Positions 23,332 to 34,907 of a stretch of 64,000 nucleotides of DNA are shown piece after piece (positions within the stretch are counted from its first letter, which is position 1; each line of letters begins with the position of its first letter). This stretch comes from Neofusicoccum parvum (lineage: Eukaryota > Ascomycota > Dothideomycetes > Botryosphaeriales > Botryosphaeriaceae): positions 930,001-994,000 of the forward strand of contig CP087212.1 of assembly GCA_020912385.1 (NCBI GenBank). The letters are read 5' to 3'. The position numbers were made by a program, and so were the translations under genes. The notes beneath the pieces are model-generated. The model made no database searches and was not told the DNA's origin. It was given only the letters and a program-made list of their open reading frames with translations.

Positions 23332-24719
23332 TGGCTGGGACAGCCAAAATGACCATTCTTGCGAGAGTCATAATTGGACCCGCAGACCTGATTAGCAAGC
23401 GAGTGCGTCTTAGCCTTGCTTTGAAATTCAGCCAGCCACCAGAGTTGCGTGAATACTCAGAATGATATCAACGTTCACTTCGCTTGTACCAGCGTCAGAG
23501 CAGTCATACGATGGGGTAGAGCTGTGCTGTTTCTAAACATGGAGGAGGTGACGCGCCTTGTTGCGTTACGCATTTTTGCAATCGGTCGAAGCTTTCGGTG
23601 GCTTGACGCTAAGCCTCCTGCTGAACTGCACAGCCCTTACACCGCCCAGCACCGGAACACGCAGCACAGGAATTTTCAGAGTCATCGTGTCTAGATTTGT
23701 CTCTGAAAGGTGCGCCAAGACATGCATTCCCACTGTGGCTTGCACGTGTAGGGCGGGTAGGGCGTGTAGGGCGTGTACGTGCAGTCGCAACAACAGGCAG
23801 CGACATTTCCCTCCGGAATCAACTGATCCAAGGCCGGCCGGGAAGAATATACCCGTGTAGCAGGTGGACAGCCGCCACCGCGCAAGTGCAGCCGCGACCG
23901 AAGGCAGACGTGCTGACAGATCGTGCTCGCGGCGCTTAGCTTGATCAAGACACCGTCATCATTGCGGGGACGTGGAGAATGTTGTTGCCCTCTGGTCGGG
24001 GCGACGCCCACTTGGTGGCCGGCTGTGTGTTTTCGCATGCCCGGTGGGCTGACTCACCGTGCCGCGCCCTGGCGAGCCGACGCGCCAATCCGACATGGAG
24101 CCCTTCCCACGACACTGCCCGGTATCCAAAGCCAGCCGACCGCTACAGCCTACGCCGCTGCGTCTCATGCAGCGTTCTGCAAGCCACGATGCTCGCAGCC
24201 TTAGCCCGTTCAGCGGCTTCGGTGACTCAATGCGTGGGAAGAGCGCGTGGGCGCGTGCCATGATCCGGCTTACCGCGGCGCCAGACGCGCGAGGCATGTT
24301 GCGCGAGCTCCGACTCCGCTCCCACACTACCAACCATATGACTGATGGCGCAAGGATCTAACTCCGCATGGCGCACGGCTTTCGATCACCGAGCGTCCAC
24401 ACCATCGCCGAGACGACCGGCGCCGGTCCCATGGCTAATTCCGGAGCGGGCTGACGGAGATCACTGTTGCTCAGTGCCTTACGCTGCCTCAGGTATGACT
24501 GTCTGTAGCCTGCCCTGCCGTGGACATAAAAGACTGCTGTGTCTGCCTGATCTGCACCTCAGACATCCAACTCAGCAACGAACTCCAGCCTTCTGAATAT
24601 CGTCAGAAACATCATCAGATCCTCTTTTATAGCCAGTTCTCAACGCCATCATCTCTTTGATCACATCAACTATCACCACCAACCACACAATTCTCTGCAA
24701 AAATCATCCCTCAGCAACA
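23332..24719. other. Intergenic with a small minisatellite
   Basis: About 1.4 kb without a supported gene. A CATAAAAG element near 24525 could be the TATA box of the small gene starting at 24720. Confidence 0.5.
23746..23786. repeat. Short GGGCGTGTA-type minisatellite
   Basis: Three to four imperfect tandem copies of a 9-bp unit (GTAGGGCGT and variants) in intergenic DNA. No function suggested. Confidence 0.6.
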
Positions 24720-24938
24720 ATGTCTTCCAAGTCGGGTGCCTCTGCCACCTCCTCCGACGCTGCTTCTGTGATGAGCGCCTCCTCTACCAGGTCAACATCG
24801 AGCCTCCTCAAGAAGGTCTTCCAGAGGGATCACTCTGCGAAGCCTATGACCGACGCCGAGCTTGCCAAAGCCGACCAGATCAGACAGGACAAGGCCGCCT
24901 ATGCCACTGCTGCCGCTACCTACATGTCTCTCCGCTAA
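24720..24938 (+). CDS. Small conserved-type hypothetical protein, Ser/Thr-rich
   Basis: Single exon, 72 residues. The upstream 60 bases are C/A-rich and leader-like, and the ATG follows CAACA. Residues 1-30 are almost all Ser, Ala and Thr; residues 30-72 form a Lys/Ala-rich helical segment (LLKKVFQRD, then AELAKADQIRQDKAAYATAAATYMSLR-like end, read only in part here). Small fungal proteins with a Ser-rich head and an ADK-type helical tail are common and often stress-induced, which is family knowledge recalled loosely. No domain is assigned. Confidence 0.65.
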   Translation: MSSKSGASATSSDAASVMSASSTRSTSSLLKKVFQRDHSAKPMTDAELAKADQIRQDKAAYATAAATYMSLR

Positions 24939-26587
24939 GGAGCACACTGGGAACGACCAGAACTTGATGGAACTGAAGACTTCTGCTTCTTGGGTCTAGA
25001 AGCACTGGGTGCATGTAATGGTTTGAGAATTTTTCATTGCAAGGACCATGTAGCGGTGAGCATTCTCCGCTGCACGAGTCCTTGAGCCTGTAGCAACCAT
25101 GGAGTATGACGCAAAATCGGTCCCCCGGCGTTTGGGCCGAGGGGAAGGCGTTAGGGCGTTACCTGTATTTACTTTCTTTGTATTTCGAGTACTTCATCAT
25201 CTACACCTTGATGTTCTTTACATTGATTCCCATCCTGTTTGTGTCAGTGAGCCCACTCTTCCCTGCCTTTCCCTGCCTTCCCAACTCCATTCGCTGTCAG
25301 AGACCTTCGCTGATGCATACAGCCTTAGCCAAAGCTCATCAACAGACGGTCCGGATGATCAGAACGACTGTGGTAGCCCCCAGGGCGAGATGTTGGACAC
25401 AGTCAGAACCCGACTTCCCCGCATTGGCCTAGTGGTGATGCTACCGCTACTGCTTACCTGTCTGCGTGTGCTCTCTGGGCATCATGGCGGGGTGGGATCA
25501 GCACTTTCGAATAAGGTTTAATGGCTTGTAAGTTAATGTAGTCATGCGAGATGCCCATGTCCAGTGCTGAAATACGAAAGTCCCAGGGTACTGCTTGGGG
25601 GGGCCAGCCCCCTCTGGAATATGACCGGCAGAATGCTTTTCAACAACAGACATACTCTGTCTCCTCTACGATCCTCCGCCCCTCAATTTTCCGATAACAC
25701 TTATCGACCAAGATACACAATCTGCGATGGAGACATACCAGTACATTAGAGCCTTGCACAAGGAACGTGTCTTAGTGATAGGGCTTCAGGACTGGGCTCG
25801 TCAGTACCGACTCTACGTGCGAAGCAGTCTTCAGGCTCGTGCGCGGCGCTCTGCGTCATTTGCACGTGGATAAAAGCTTCAGCCGCAGCTTCGCGCATGT
25901 GCACCATGGCATTGAGGCTTGCTCAACAGACATCAGGGTCGGTGCATTCTGTCAGGTCAGTTGTTCTCCCAGCAGTCACCAAAGGCCACGCACCGGCCTG
26001 TACTGGACCCTTATTGATGCCATCTGACAGCGCGGACTACGTCCCATGACGGATTTCCCTGTCTACTGTTGAGAAATTTTGACCGAGTGCAAGCCTTTGA
26101 TCACTTGCAAGCAGCAGAAGAGCCCGTGCCTTTCGAATCTGCGCTGCATAAAGCCAGATTCCAACCGCCATTGTCTGCCATTCCTCCTTCATCCGCAACT
26201 CTTCTTGCTGACGAGCACCACTGATCCAATTAAGTCCTTTCAACAAAGCATCTCTCAAATCCTATTCATCATTCAACACCGAACCTCTTCCCTTCTTCTA
26301 CCCGCCCCAGCTCCACAAAGCTTCCGTAGCCTTTCGGCATTGACCTATAGCGCACAACTAGTTCGCATATACCGTTGCAGACACGGTAATTTGTGGCATT
26401 GAACTCAACAAAGTCCTCTTCCAGGCTGGTGCCCTCCCGGTATTCATTCACCAGGTGTGGATCATCATCAACATCAACACGCCTTCCTCATGGCTATTTA
26501 TTCGTGAGTTTCCCCCCGCCTTTTTCCTGCCGGCCTGATCTCGTCACTACGCACTCCAACATTCTCTTCCATAGATATCCGGCTAAC
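24939..26587. other. Intergenic and probable 5' leader
   Basis: About 1.6 kb with no supported protein gene. The end (about 26270-26587) is pyrimidine-rich and looks like a transcribed leader; a GT at 26504 and ATAG at about 26575 could bound a leader intron. Confidence 0.45.
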
Positions 26588-27823
26588 ATGGAAAGGCTCG
26601 ACAGTGAGCAACGGGTCGCGCGTGACACCACAGATGACGCCTACGACGACGAATACAACACATCTACCTCTCCTGAGACTCTACCTCCCACCACGGAACA
26701 CATACTCAAGAATGGACAACAGTATCGGGGCAATGCCGTGAAGGATTCTCGGCCCAAGATGACTCGGGGAACGTCTCGCGAGAAGCTCAGGGATACTGGC
26801 AAGAAGCAGCTCTTCGGCTCTCTCCCCAGCCAGGACGATCGCGACCTCCGCCAGGTACGCGGCAACCCCAACTTCTCGACCCTCGGCCATCATTCCAGTT
26901 CTGTCGAGTCTGCAGAATTTATGCCATCTCCTACTCCTCCGCATACTTCCCAGCGGAGCCGTGCGCGTGCCCGCGAGCGTGACTATCTCCAGGAAACCGA
27001 GGAAGACGATGAGGTCTCAACGAAGCGCAAGAAGCCCATGCCGCGCTCCTTCAAAGCCCCGGCGAGCCACGGGTTCCACCGCGAGTCCAGCAGCTACATG
27101 AGCAGCTCCCCCTCACTCACCCCTCCCTACCTCCAGCACGACACGACCGAGATCGACAACACGGACAACGCACCCATAGCCCACCACCGCCCCCTCACTC
27201 ACCCCAGGCCGCAACCCACCACAGCCAACCGCCGCGTCACCAGCGCCGACGACCACGACGCCGCCACCAACGACCACAGCCTCTTCGTCACAGGCCTCAC
27301 GCCCACCCCCACCGACCCAACCGACACGCCGACGCACCGCGCGCGCCTGCGCGCCCTGGCCGGCAACCCGGGGGCGCACCCGTACGCGCGGCGCAAAGCG
27401 CCGGAGGCGGACCCGGAGAACCGGCTGATCAAGACGCTGCGGCAGCGGGCGCGGCTGCACTGGGACGAGATCGCGGCGCGGCTGAACCGCGACCGGGTCG
27501 CCGCGGGGCGCGCGCCCACGTTCACGACGGCCGCCGTGTACGGCCGGTTCCAGCGCGTGGCGCCGCGGATCGCGGAGGCGGAGGGGGAGGCTGGGTTCGA
27601 CTACAAGGAGTACCTGCACTTCAAGCATGAGAGGAGGGATGGTGGGGGCAGGAGGAGGAGCCCGCCGATGCCGAAGATGAGTGAGGAGGATTTGGGGGTG
27701 TTGGCGCGGTGCTACGAGGAGGTGGAGCGGGAGCGGTGGGAGAATGTCGCGAAGAAGTTCAAGTTGCGGGCGGGGTTCCAGCTGAGCGCCGAGCAGGTGG
27801 CGAAGAAGTGGAATACGCTGTGA
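26588..27823 (+). CDS. Protein with two Myb/SANT-like segments
   Basis: Single coding exon, 411 residues, starting MERLDSEQR; the frame is open upstream but that part is leader-like. Residues 1-240 are hydrophilic and probably disordered, with a Lys/Arg-rich patch (STKRKKPMPRSFKAP) suggesting nuclear targeting. Two Myb-like helical units follow: NRLIKTLRQRARLHWDEIAARLN (about 278-330) with AAVYGRFQRVAPRI as its recognition-helix-like part, and SEEDLGVLARCYEEVERERWENVAKKF (near residues 365-411). Such paired units occur in fungal DNA-binding proteins of unknown target. The coding strand switches from C-rich to G-rich around 27350. Confidence 0.75.
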   Translation: MERLDSEQRVARDTTDDAYDDEYNTSTSPETLPPTTEHILKNGQQYRGNAVKDSRPKMTRGTSREKLRDTGKKQLFGSLPSQDDRDLRQVRGNPNFSTLGHHSSSVESAEFMPSPTPPHTSQRSRARARERDYLQETEEDDEVSTKRKKPMPRSFKAPASHGFHRESSSYMSSSPSLTPPYLQHDTTEIDNTDNAPIAHHRPLTHPRPQPTTANRRVTSADDHDAATNDHSLFVTGLTPTPTDPTDTPTHRARLRALAGNPGAHPYARRKAPEADPENRLIKTLRQRARLHWDEIAARLNRDRVAAGRAPTFTTAAVYGRFQRVAPRIAEAEGEAGFDYKEYLHFKHERRDGGGRRRSPPMPKMSEEDLGVLARCYEEVERERWENVAKKFKLRAGFQLSAEQVAKKWNTL

Positions 27824-29058
27824 TGGGGCGTGGCTTCTCTTGCGCGGGCCTGTCCCACGCTGCTGGATGTGCATTTGGTGCGTTGGCGGTTCGACGGCAT
27901 CTCGAGTGGTTTTCTTCGCGGCTTCTTCAGCCCTCGCGCTCCCCGCTGAGCTTGGCTTGGTCGGGCTCGACAACACAGGACGAAGAAGGCGCTGTTTTCT
28001 CCTTCAACATTGACGGCAAATGGTGTGGTCCAACTCCGGCCTACAAATACGGATGGTTGGTATTTCTTTAGCTCTTCCCCCCTTTGGCCCGGCCTTTCAC
28101 ACGACTCCAGGTTCTTCCAACATTACCAGCGCATACCTGAGTATCATGGGACGCTGGAATATCTCATCTCCACTTTTCCCGAACGACAATGACGGCCCGC
28201 CTCTCTTATTTGCCCAACTTCTAGCCCAAATTCGCCTCTGTAGTGGGAATTGCCTCACTTTACGTGAGCCGGCTTGTGGGTTTGATGTAGGAAAATGACG
28301 CCATAACAGACATGATTTGCTTCCAATATGTCTTACAGTCTTGGCTTCTTGATCGTTACTGCTTGTTTTGCTTGTATTCGCTGCGGGGATAGGTGTCTTC
28401 TACTCTTGCTTCATTTCTTGATACCACAACTGCACTACTTCTTATCATTATCCTCTTTTCTTTTCTCTTAGGTTGCTGTAGATTCATTTCTCTCTTTCTA
28501 GAACTTCTTCCCACCTGCTTTCATTCTTGGCATCATCCAGCAGTTGCGGGGTTTGCATTTTTGGCGGCGCGGGGGCGATACATAGACGAACAAAAGGGAT
28601 ATCCATCCTCCACCGACATCTGCGTGGCTGGCTTTGAGTAAGTTTGGGGCAGATTGTAGTTGAATCAATGCATCTGGAAAACAAAGTTCGCTTGAATATG
28701 CGAGAAGTTCTGGAGATTGTGAGCGGCTTCGCCGGGTAAGTGCAGCACACATCAACGTTCTCGGCAACGATCTACGATCAAACAACGACACTTCCACAGC
28801 AATCCACACAAACACCGAACGAAGTATCCAGAAGATCATCATTCGGGATATTTTAGCAGGCTAAAATGATCCGCCACTATCCAGAAAGGAAAAGGCACAT
28901 CGATCCAGGAATCCCAGCCCGCACCTCCAGATCCCCGCCAATCCCAGTGACGCACGCAAGCAATGGACAGTGACCACACTGCCGAACCACCTCTCCACCA
29001 GCACCCCATCCCCTCACCCAACCCAATCCCCAGCGCCAGAGGAACCGTGCCAGCCAGC
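27824..29058. other. Intergenic, convergent 3' flanks
   Basis: No supported gene; a few short open frames only. Confidence 0.55.
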
Positions 29059-30087
29059 TCAGCGCCTCGTCACAAAGTGCCTTCCCAAGAACGCGCCCTC
29101 GCCACCTCCCCGCCCCGCCGCACCCCTGACCGGCCATCCACGCTCGTCCGCACGGCGCCACCGGCCACCGCTCCGCGCCGCGCGCGTGTCGGCCGAGTTC
29201 CCGCTGCCGCGGCGGCGCGGAGGCGACGCGGGCGCGCCGTGGAAGTAGCCGGGGCGGTGGGGGCGCGGGGCGGCGTGGCCGGTGCCGTCGGCGTCGCTGC
29301 GGACGCGGTTCTCGCGCAGGTTGTGGCCGTCGTTGGCGCGCGTGTCGGCGGGGCGGCGGAGCTGGTGGTTTGGGAGGTAAGAGGAGACGCCGCGGCGCGG
29401 GAAGGCGTTGCGGCTGCTGTGGTCTCTGTGTTGGTGGTAGGCGTCGTGGCGGTTGTAGACGTCGCGGCGGTCGGAGTCAGCGCGCCTGTCGGAGAGGTGG
29501 GTGTAGCTGCCACGCGGGGATGGGGAGCGGTAGCGTGCACTCCTGCGGTGGTCGGAGCCGAGGTCGTCGTAGGCTTCTGGATGTGGACGATGCTCACCAC
29601 GGTAGTTCTTGCTGTGTGTCAAACGGTAGTCGCTGTACGATCTGGAGCGGCGGTCTGGGCTGCGGAAGCGGCGACGGCCCGGAGTGGGAGAACGGGAGCG
29701 GCGGCGGTCTGGGGTGAGCGGGCGGCGGTGCGGCGTAGGCGAACGGGACGAGTGGTAGTGGCGACGGTGCATCGGAGCGGAGAGGCCATGTGGAGCGGGC
29801 GGAATGCTACGGCTGCTGTACTCGTACTCGTACTCCCAGTTCTTCTTGCTGCTGTTGCCCTTGCGGCTGTTGTCATTGACCTCCGGCTTCTGATTGACCT
29901 CGGTGTTCCAGAGATCGTCGAGCGTGATCTTCCTTTTGCTGTGCATAGTGCACGACGCGTCGGCAGCAGAGCCGGCGGGCTCCATGTTGATGTCGTGTGC
30001 GTGCTCGAAGTGGATGGGCTTCAGAGGGAACGCGTCGGCGATGTCGGATCTTCCGTTGAAACGGCGGGCCAGGTTGAGCGGCGGCAT
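29059..30087 (-). CDS. Arg/Ser-rich hypothetical protein
   Basis: Single-exon gene, 342 residues. Residues 1-85 have ordinary composition (PLNLARRFNGRSDIADAF, KRKITLDDLWNTEV); the rest is rich in Arg, Ser, Pro, His and Asp, with SR-type runs (RRSRSPTPGRRRFRSPDRR), resembling RS domains of splicing-associated proteins, but no RRM is seen. A 382-codon open frame exists on the opposite strand over the same DNA; it is Val/Ala/Gly-rich and is judged the shadow. The last 80 residues are Gly/Arg-rich and could be an over-extension if an intron removes the true end. Function unknown; nuclear location is inference. Confidence 0.55.
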   Translation of the reverse strand: MPPLNLARRFNGRSDIADAFPLKPIHFEHAHDINMEPAGSAADASCTMHSKRKITLDDLWNTEVNQKPEVNDNSRKGNSSKKNWEYEYEYSSRSIPPAPHGLSAPMHRRHYHSSRSPTPHRRPLTPDRRRSRSPTPGRRRFRSPDRRSRSYSDYRLTHSKNYRGEHRPHPEAYDDLGSDHRRSARYRSPSPRGSYTHLSDRRADSDRRDVYNRHDAYHQHRDHSSRNAFPRRGVSSYLPNHQLRRPADTRANDGHNLRENRVRSDADGTGHAAPRPHRPGYFHGAPASPPRRRGSGNSADTRAARSGGRWRRADERGWPVRGAAGRGGGEGAFLGRHFVTRR

Positions 30088-30580
30088 TGTCGAGGCTGCT
30101 GGTGTGGCTGAGAGTCAGGGAGTGTCTGGTTATGTAGAGATGCGCAACAATCACGTGTTTGGCGGTCACACCGGGACAGCCTTTTCCCCGAAAAGGATTC
30201 TTCGTGAAGCCATCCAGAAACATCCAACCGCATGTCAGCGCAAAGAAGAGCAACCGGATCTTTCAACCAGTGCCGCCGGGGAGGAAATGCCGGTCACATC
30301 CGGATTGTGGTCGATTGTCCAGATGAACGAGTGCAACCAAGCTCTCTCGAATTGACCAGAGATATGATTTCGCTTGCCTCACGTAATGTTTCTGGGGGAA
30401 ACAGCGCCGAAGCTTCCAGTAACGACTGCTCGATTCGGTCAGGAACGCGCTCCGCCCACCGACAACACAGCGTCTGGCCTCTTCGTCACAACCCTCTACA
30501 ATAACCATCATTACTTTCTCAATTCTACAGTCATAAAACATTCCAAGCAATACTGCAACCCTCGCTCGGCTGTCCCAGAA
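30088..30580. other. Divergent promoter region
   Basis: Between two divergent genes. The plus-strand frame of the next gene is open from 30374, but the start at 30581 is preferred. Confidence 0.5.
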
Positions 30581-32185
30581 ATGGAAGGCTCCGCAGCGGC
30601 CCAAGGTGGCACGTCAACCGTGGTGCAGCCAGACAGCACGCTGTTGGCACTCTTTTACCAGACGGAGCGCGCCCTGCAACGTTACATCAAGCCACGCATC
30701 ACCACCCCACGCCCGCTGTTACGCGCTATGCCACCTGATCCAGCTGAGAAAATCAAGGAAAGCAAGAAGAGGACTAGAAGTCTGCTCGGCCGCCTGATTC
30801 AGCTTCTGAACGATCTTCCCGTCGCCAAGCAATGGCATGGTGCGATGCTCTTGCGCCAGGTAAAACGTATGCCGAACGACCTTGAAAGTCTCGACATCCT
30901 CTGCGGACGCGCCGTCATCATGGACCTGGGCCGTGAAATTACAAGGATCTTCGAGGATTTGAAGGCGGAGTGGGTCGATCGACAAGAACTCAAGGACATA
31001 CGGGATGGCCTCTTCCCTCGACCCGACCGCAACAGAGCGGACACAATGCTGCGGTGGAGGAAGCGCCAAGCCTGGAGAAAGCAGCGGGAGGGTTTGGATC
31101 TTCAAGACAGACAAAGTGTTGCGCTTCGCATGGGTGTCGACGATGACGCAATATCGGAAGAAGGCTCCATCGACAAAGATCTCGCCGACCAAGGCTTCGA
31201 TCAACCCGGACGCCGTACATACGACGCCGAGCAGTTCGTAACGCAGATGGCGGACGATGCAATGCCAGACATCCTTGGTGCCTTTTCGCGTGCTTGCGGT
31301 GGGCAAAATCTTTCTGAACAGTGTAGAGACTTGGCCAGACGTGAGCTTTTCGGAAAGGAGCACTCGAATGCCTGGAATGTCCGCTGGGATAACGTTGCGG
31401 CAAAGTTCCCCGCAAAGGACCATGGTTGCGACGTTAGGTACATCCATACCATCCGCATTGCGGCCACAGCTGTCGCGGCGGAACACCGGCACTACATGAA
31501 AAGAATGATGGACAATATTCCGAGCGGTACCGAGGACGATACTAGCGGCAAGCACCTGTTCGGGCTCTTAACTAACTCTGAGGAGAGGAAGCACGCGGGG
31601 GCAGTGTTTGTATCAGGCTACAAAGCCTTGTCCAGGTTTCTTCAACTCGAACGCCAGATCCAACCAGTCTTGCTCCCAGGCCACCTCGTTGCGCTGGACG
31701 CTGGAGACTCACATGCGAATATCGCTGACCGCGAAAAGGCTGCCAACAGCTCCCCTGTCGTGGTCACCCTGCTACAAGTCATCGGTCACGCTAGTCATAT
31801 CACATGGAGAGCCATCCAATTCGAAAAGGCGGCTGGCGCATGCACCGATCCCAACGAGCGCCACAAGATAGCCACCGTAGACGCTATACATTTGAAGAAA
31901 CTTCAAAATGACTACAGCAGCAAGAGACATCAACTGCGTTCGGGTCTTATAGCTGCGCACAAGAAGTCATCCGGGTCTCTCCCAGACCGCGTTAACACAT
32001 TGCAGCTGCAAATCTTGTGCTACGCCCTCTTGCTGTCCCACGTAGCCGCCATTCTCCAACGGTTTGAGGGCTACATGCTCTATATGAAAGCTACCTATGG
32101 TGATTTGATAGCCACTGATTCCGGGAATGATGGCGGCGATGACCCCGAGAATGTTCAGTTCCGGAGAGAGGACTGGAGATGGTAG
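30581..32185 (+). CDS. Hypothetical alpha-helical protein
   Basis: Single exon, 534 residues from the ATG at 30581 (product starts MEGSAAAQGG); upstream in-frame codons from 30374 are possible but their product looks like untranslated leader. The protein is hydrophilic and mostly helical, with charged segments such as WRKRQAWRKQREGLDLQ and ESKKRTRSLLGRLIQLLND, and lacks signal peptide, membrane span or motif I recognise. A more hydrophobic helical bundle lies near the C-terminus (LQLQILCYALLLSHVAAIL). It faces the Hsp70-like gene tail to tail (stop codons about 130 bp apart). Unrecognised; possibly a lineage-specific accessory gene. Confidence 0.7.
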   Translation: MEGSAAAQGGTSTVVQPDSTLLALFYQTERALQRYIKPRITTPRPLLRAMPPDPAEKIKESKKRTRSLLGRLIQLLNDLPVAKQWHGAMLLRQVKRMPNDLESLDILCGRAVIMDLGREITRIFEDLKAEWVDRQELKDIRDGLFPRPDRNRADTMLRWRKRQAWRKQREGLDLQDRQSVALRMGVDDDAISEEGSIDKDLADQGFDQPGRRTYDAEQFVTQMADDAMPDILGAFSRACGGQNLSEQCRDLARRELFGKEHSNAWNVRWDNVAAKFPAKDHGCDVRYIHTIRIAATAVAAEHRHYMKRMMDNIPSGTEDDTSGKHLFGLLTNSEERKHAGAVFVSGYKALSRFLQLERQIQPVLLPGHLVALDAGDSHANIADREKAANSSPVVVTLLQVIGHASHITWRAIQFEKAAGACTDPNERHKIATVDAIHLKKLQNDYSSKRHQLRSGLIAAHKKSSGSLPDRVNTLQLQILCYALLLSHVAAILQRFEGYMLYMKATYGDLIATDSGNDGGDDPENVQFRREDWRW

Positions 32186-32314
32186 AACAACCCATGGGAA
32201 GAATTCAGGACAATGCCGTATTTCACAAGAAAAAGGAGCGCTGTAGATATGCAACGAGACCAGTAGTAGCAAAACCCGGGAAATTGACACTTTACAAAGG
32301 CCTCCACTCAGCAT

Positions 32315-34470
32315 TCAAGCACGATACATGGCCACAGCCGGTCGACCATCTTGCGAGCTATGCGCCGAGTCATATCTCGGCGCCTCCCACTCAACCGCGA
32401 TAGCCTCGTGATCCTTATTCCTGCGCCCGTCTTTTCCCCACAGCTCGAACCGCAGATCTGCAGGGCCGATGAAAACTTTCATGTCGAAATCTGCACGGTA
32501 GTACTCGCGGGCCCAGTTGTACCAGTGTCGGTTCTTGAGCTTCATGTCTGTTGGATTTAGTGAGGACTCCAACTCGCAGACTTTCGTAACAGGTGACGAG
32601 TTGTATGAGCTGGAGTTGCCGCGTAAGCTGCGGGGTAGCCTGTCCGGCGGCTCGCCCGACATGACGATTTGGGTGCGCCAGGGGCTTGTCTCAGCACCGA
32701 GGTTGAGCTTGAGGCGGTAGTGGTGCATGATGCCATTTTCGACGGAGATAATTTGGCCCTGGAGCACGCGTTAGTATGGTCAGCGCCATGAGATTTTTTG
32801 CAGTTGAAAGAAGAATCTGTAGGACTCTTCATGAGAAGGTGAGAGAGATTGATGTACCTGTTTGATGATCCAGTGGATTTGCCTTTCAGCCCACCGCTTC
32901 CCATCCCGCTCGTCAATGCTAACATCCTCGCCGATATGCTTCTTGGGATCGTATTCTTCTCGGCATAGCACGCCGTAGCTAACCCTGCAGCATCGTCTTG
33001 GAAGCATGGTGTGGTTCGACGTGATCTCCTGTATACGGTTCATAACCAAACCATCGCACACTGCGCGCTGACTACAAAATGTGAGCGGGGTTCATTAAAA
33101 GTCCTATTTGGAGACATACGGGTCTTTTGCAAGTAGAATTTTCATGTTGCGACAGTTCGGAAATTGGCTACCGGCACCAACTTCGTACCGCTCCTTGAGG
33201 CGTTGTCGGAGGTACTCAGAGCTCCCAAATCCTCCGGAAGTGACAAGGTATGACTGCAGTTCGATCAGTACGTTGAGATGATATTCATGTCTCATGTTTA
33301 GAAACTGACTATGTTCTCTCCAGCATGTGCAAGCTGCATCTTGCTCAGTTGTTCGTCAATGAGCTTGAACATTCTCGTGATCTGTTCGTCGAATAGCCGT
33401 TGTAGATCCTCTCTTCTTAGATATCAGCATGGAATTTAGAGAATCGTCGAGGAAAACTCGCCTTCTGAATAGCATGCTTGAATTCTGAATGCATGCATGC
33501 GGAATGTCCAGTCCTCTTGGAAGGCCTGGCACTGGAAGATGGTACACCGGAAGATTTGAAGCTGTGTGCCCAAAGGAGCGCTTGATATGCTCAAACTCAC
33601 TATGAAGGATCTTTTCAGCAATGCTATCAAGATTTCCAGGGAGCTTGGTGTTGATTGCTTCAAGATTGTTCATGATGATGTCCTTGGCATGAAAGTTGAT
33701 CAGTGTGGATCCGATGGCCTGGCCTTCGACACTTCCGAGAGGTATCAGCTCAGTGTTTCCTCTGCTAGCACTGGTTACCTTGAGCAGATTGACGTCAGTG
33801 GTACCACCACCGGCATCGCAGACGAGAAACACGTCATCCTTTTCGAAGCTCTGTTTCGCTGTGTAGACCGCAGCAGCTTCGGCTTCTGTCAGAGATATCT
33901 TGGCAACATGGTTCCTTTTCTCTCCGTAGCCTGCGTTGCGGATTATTTTCTCCATACCAGCGATCATTGCCGGATTTTTCCAAGTTGTTGGGACGCTGAA
34001 GAGAAACTCTACTCTCTTCTGCTCGTAGCGTGGAATCGTTGCATCCAACGTCTCTTCGATCCAGCCAAGAAGACAATGGAGATAGTCACAAAACCACCGC
34101 TGTGCCTCTTGACACGAAGGAGCGTCCTCTCCACGGTCCTGGAAAGCTGGATCGAGGTGAAGCTTAAAGAATTCCTGCACGTGCATCTTCTCTTCGTCGA
34201 TGTTGTCGCAGAGGAAGCCCCATGGACCTGGTCTGCCTGTATACCCATCGTATGCAATAGCAGTTGCAACCTTGTTGACAAGCTCTTGCGCACGTTTCCC
34301 TGGCCACGTCTGGATGGTCTTTGGAGATTCCCAATCTGGCGCTGAAGACACTGACACGCCTGTAGCATTCTTCATTAGTGTTCGAGCTCTACGGATTATT
34401 GAGTATGTCTCACACCTGTACAAGTCATGCCGAAGTCTATTCCAACAACAATCTCTGGTTGCTGCGCCAT
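32315..34470 (-). CDS. Hsp70-like actin-fold ATPase
   Basis: Exons (minus): 34470-34416, 34359-33458, 33408-33310, 33253-33120, 33071-32858, 32758-32315; 615 residues. Nucleotide-binding signatures of the Hsp70/actin fold: phosphate-1 loop GIDFGMTCTGV (about 10-20), phosphate-2 DAGGGTTDV (about 197-205), and adenosine motif LVTSGGFGSSEYL (about 355-367). The usual Hsp70 substrate-binding domain and EEVD-type tail are absent; instead a divergent C-terminal half of about 220 residues follows, as in the expanded fungal Hsp70-like families. The second intron has a weak donor (GTTTTC) and is the least certain junction. Such proteins are cytosolic; whether this one is a chaperone or a signalling ATPase cannot be read. 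No break is seen. Confidence 0.85.
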
Positions 34471-34907
34471 GTTAATTATCCCTAGATTTGGGGGCTTTGC
34501 GTTGCTTGCTTTTATCGCTGAAGGTTCGGTCGGAGGAATGAAATTTACGTGTACCTGAAGGCTGAGGGAAATCGAGGGCTGAAAAAACAAAGCTCCGGGA
34601 CAGTCCCAGGGGATGTGGTGAACACACTAAGGCGAATGCAGACATATTGCACCTGAGGGTCTCTGAGAACATGTGACGGACGGTAGATGCTGGGACCGAT
34701 TCTGGATGCAAATTTAGCGCTACTCCTGCCCCCGGAACTGGCTGAACTGATGATAAACTAATGCGACAGATAGTAACTCAAGTCAACTGATGAAGTTTTA
34801 AAGCTTGCAGAAATCCACTTCATCGATCAGTCTCATATCATCCTATTCTCCTTTCCTGTTTTCCACTTTCCATTACAGAACTATTAACTGGGTCGAGTTG
34901 CACAAAA
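34471..34907. other. Divergent promoter region
   Basis: Between the Hsp70-like gene and the single-span protein gene. No motif called. Confidence 0.5.

Noticed and set aside
28963..30111. A 382-codon open frame on the plus strand
   Set aside because: Its product is a monotonous Val/Ala/Gly sequence and it overlaps the minus-strand gene with normal composition in its N-terminal part; judged a shadow of GC-rich codons.
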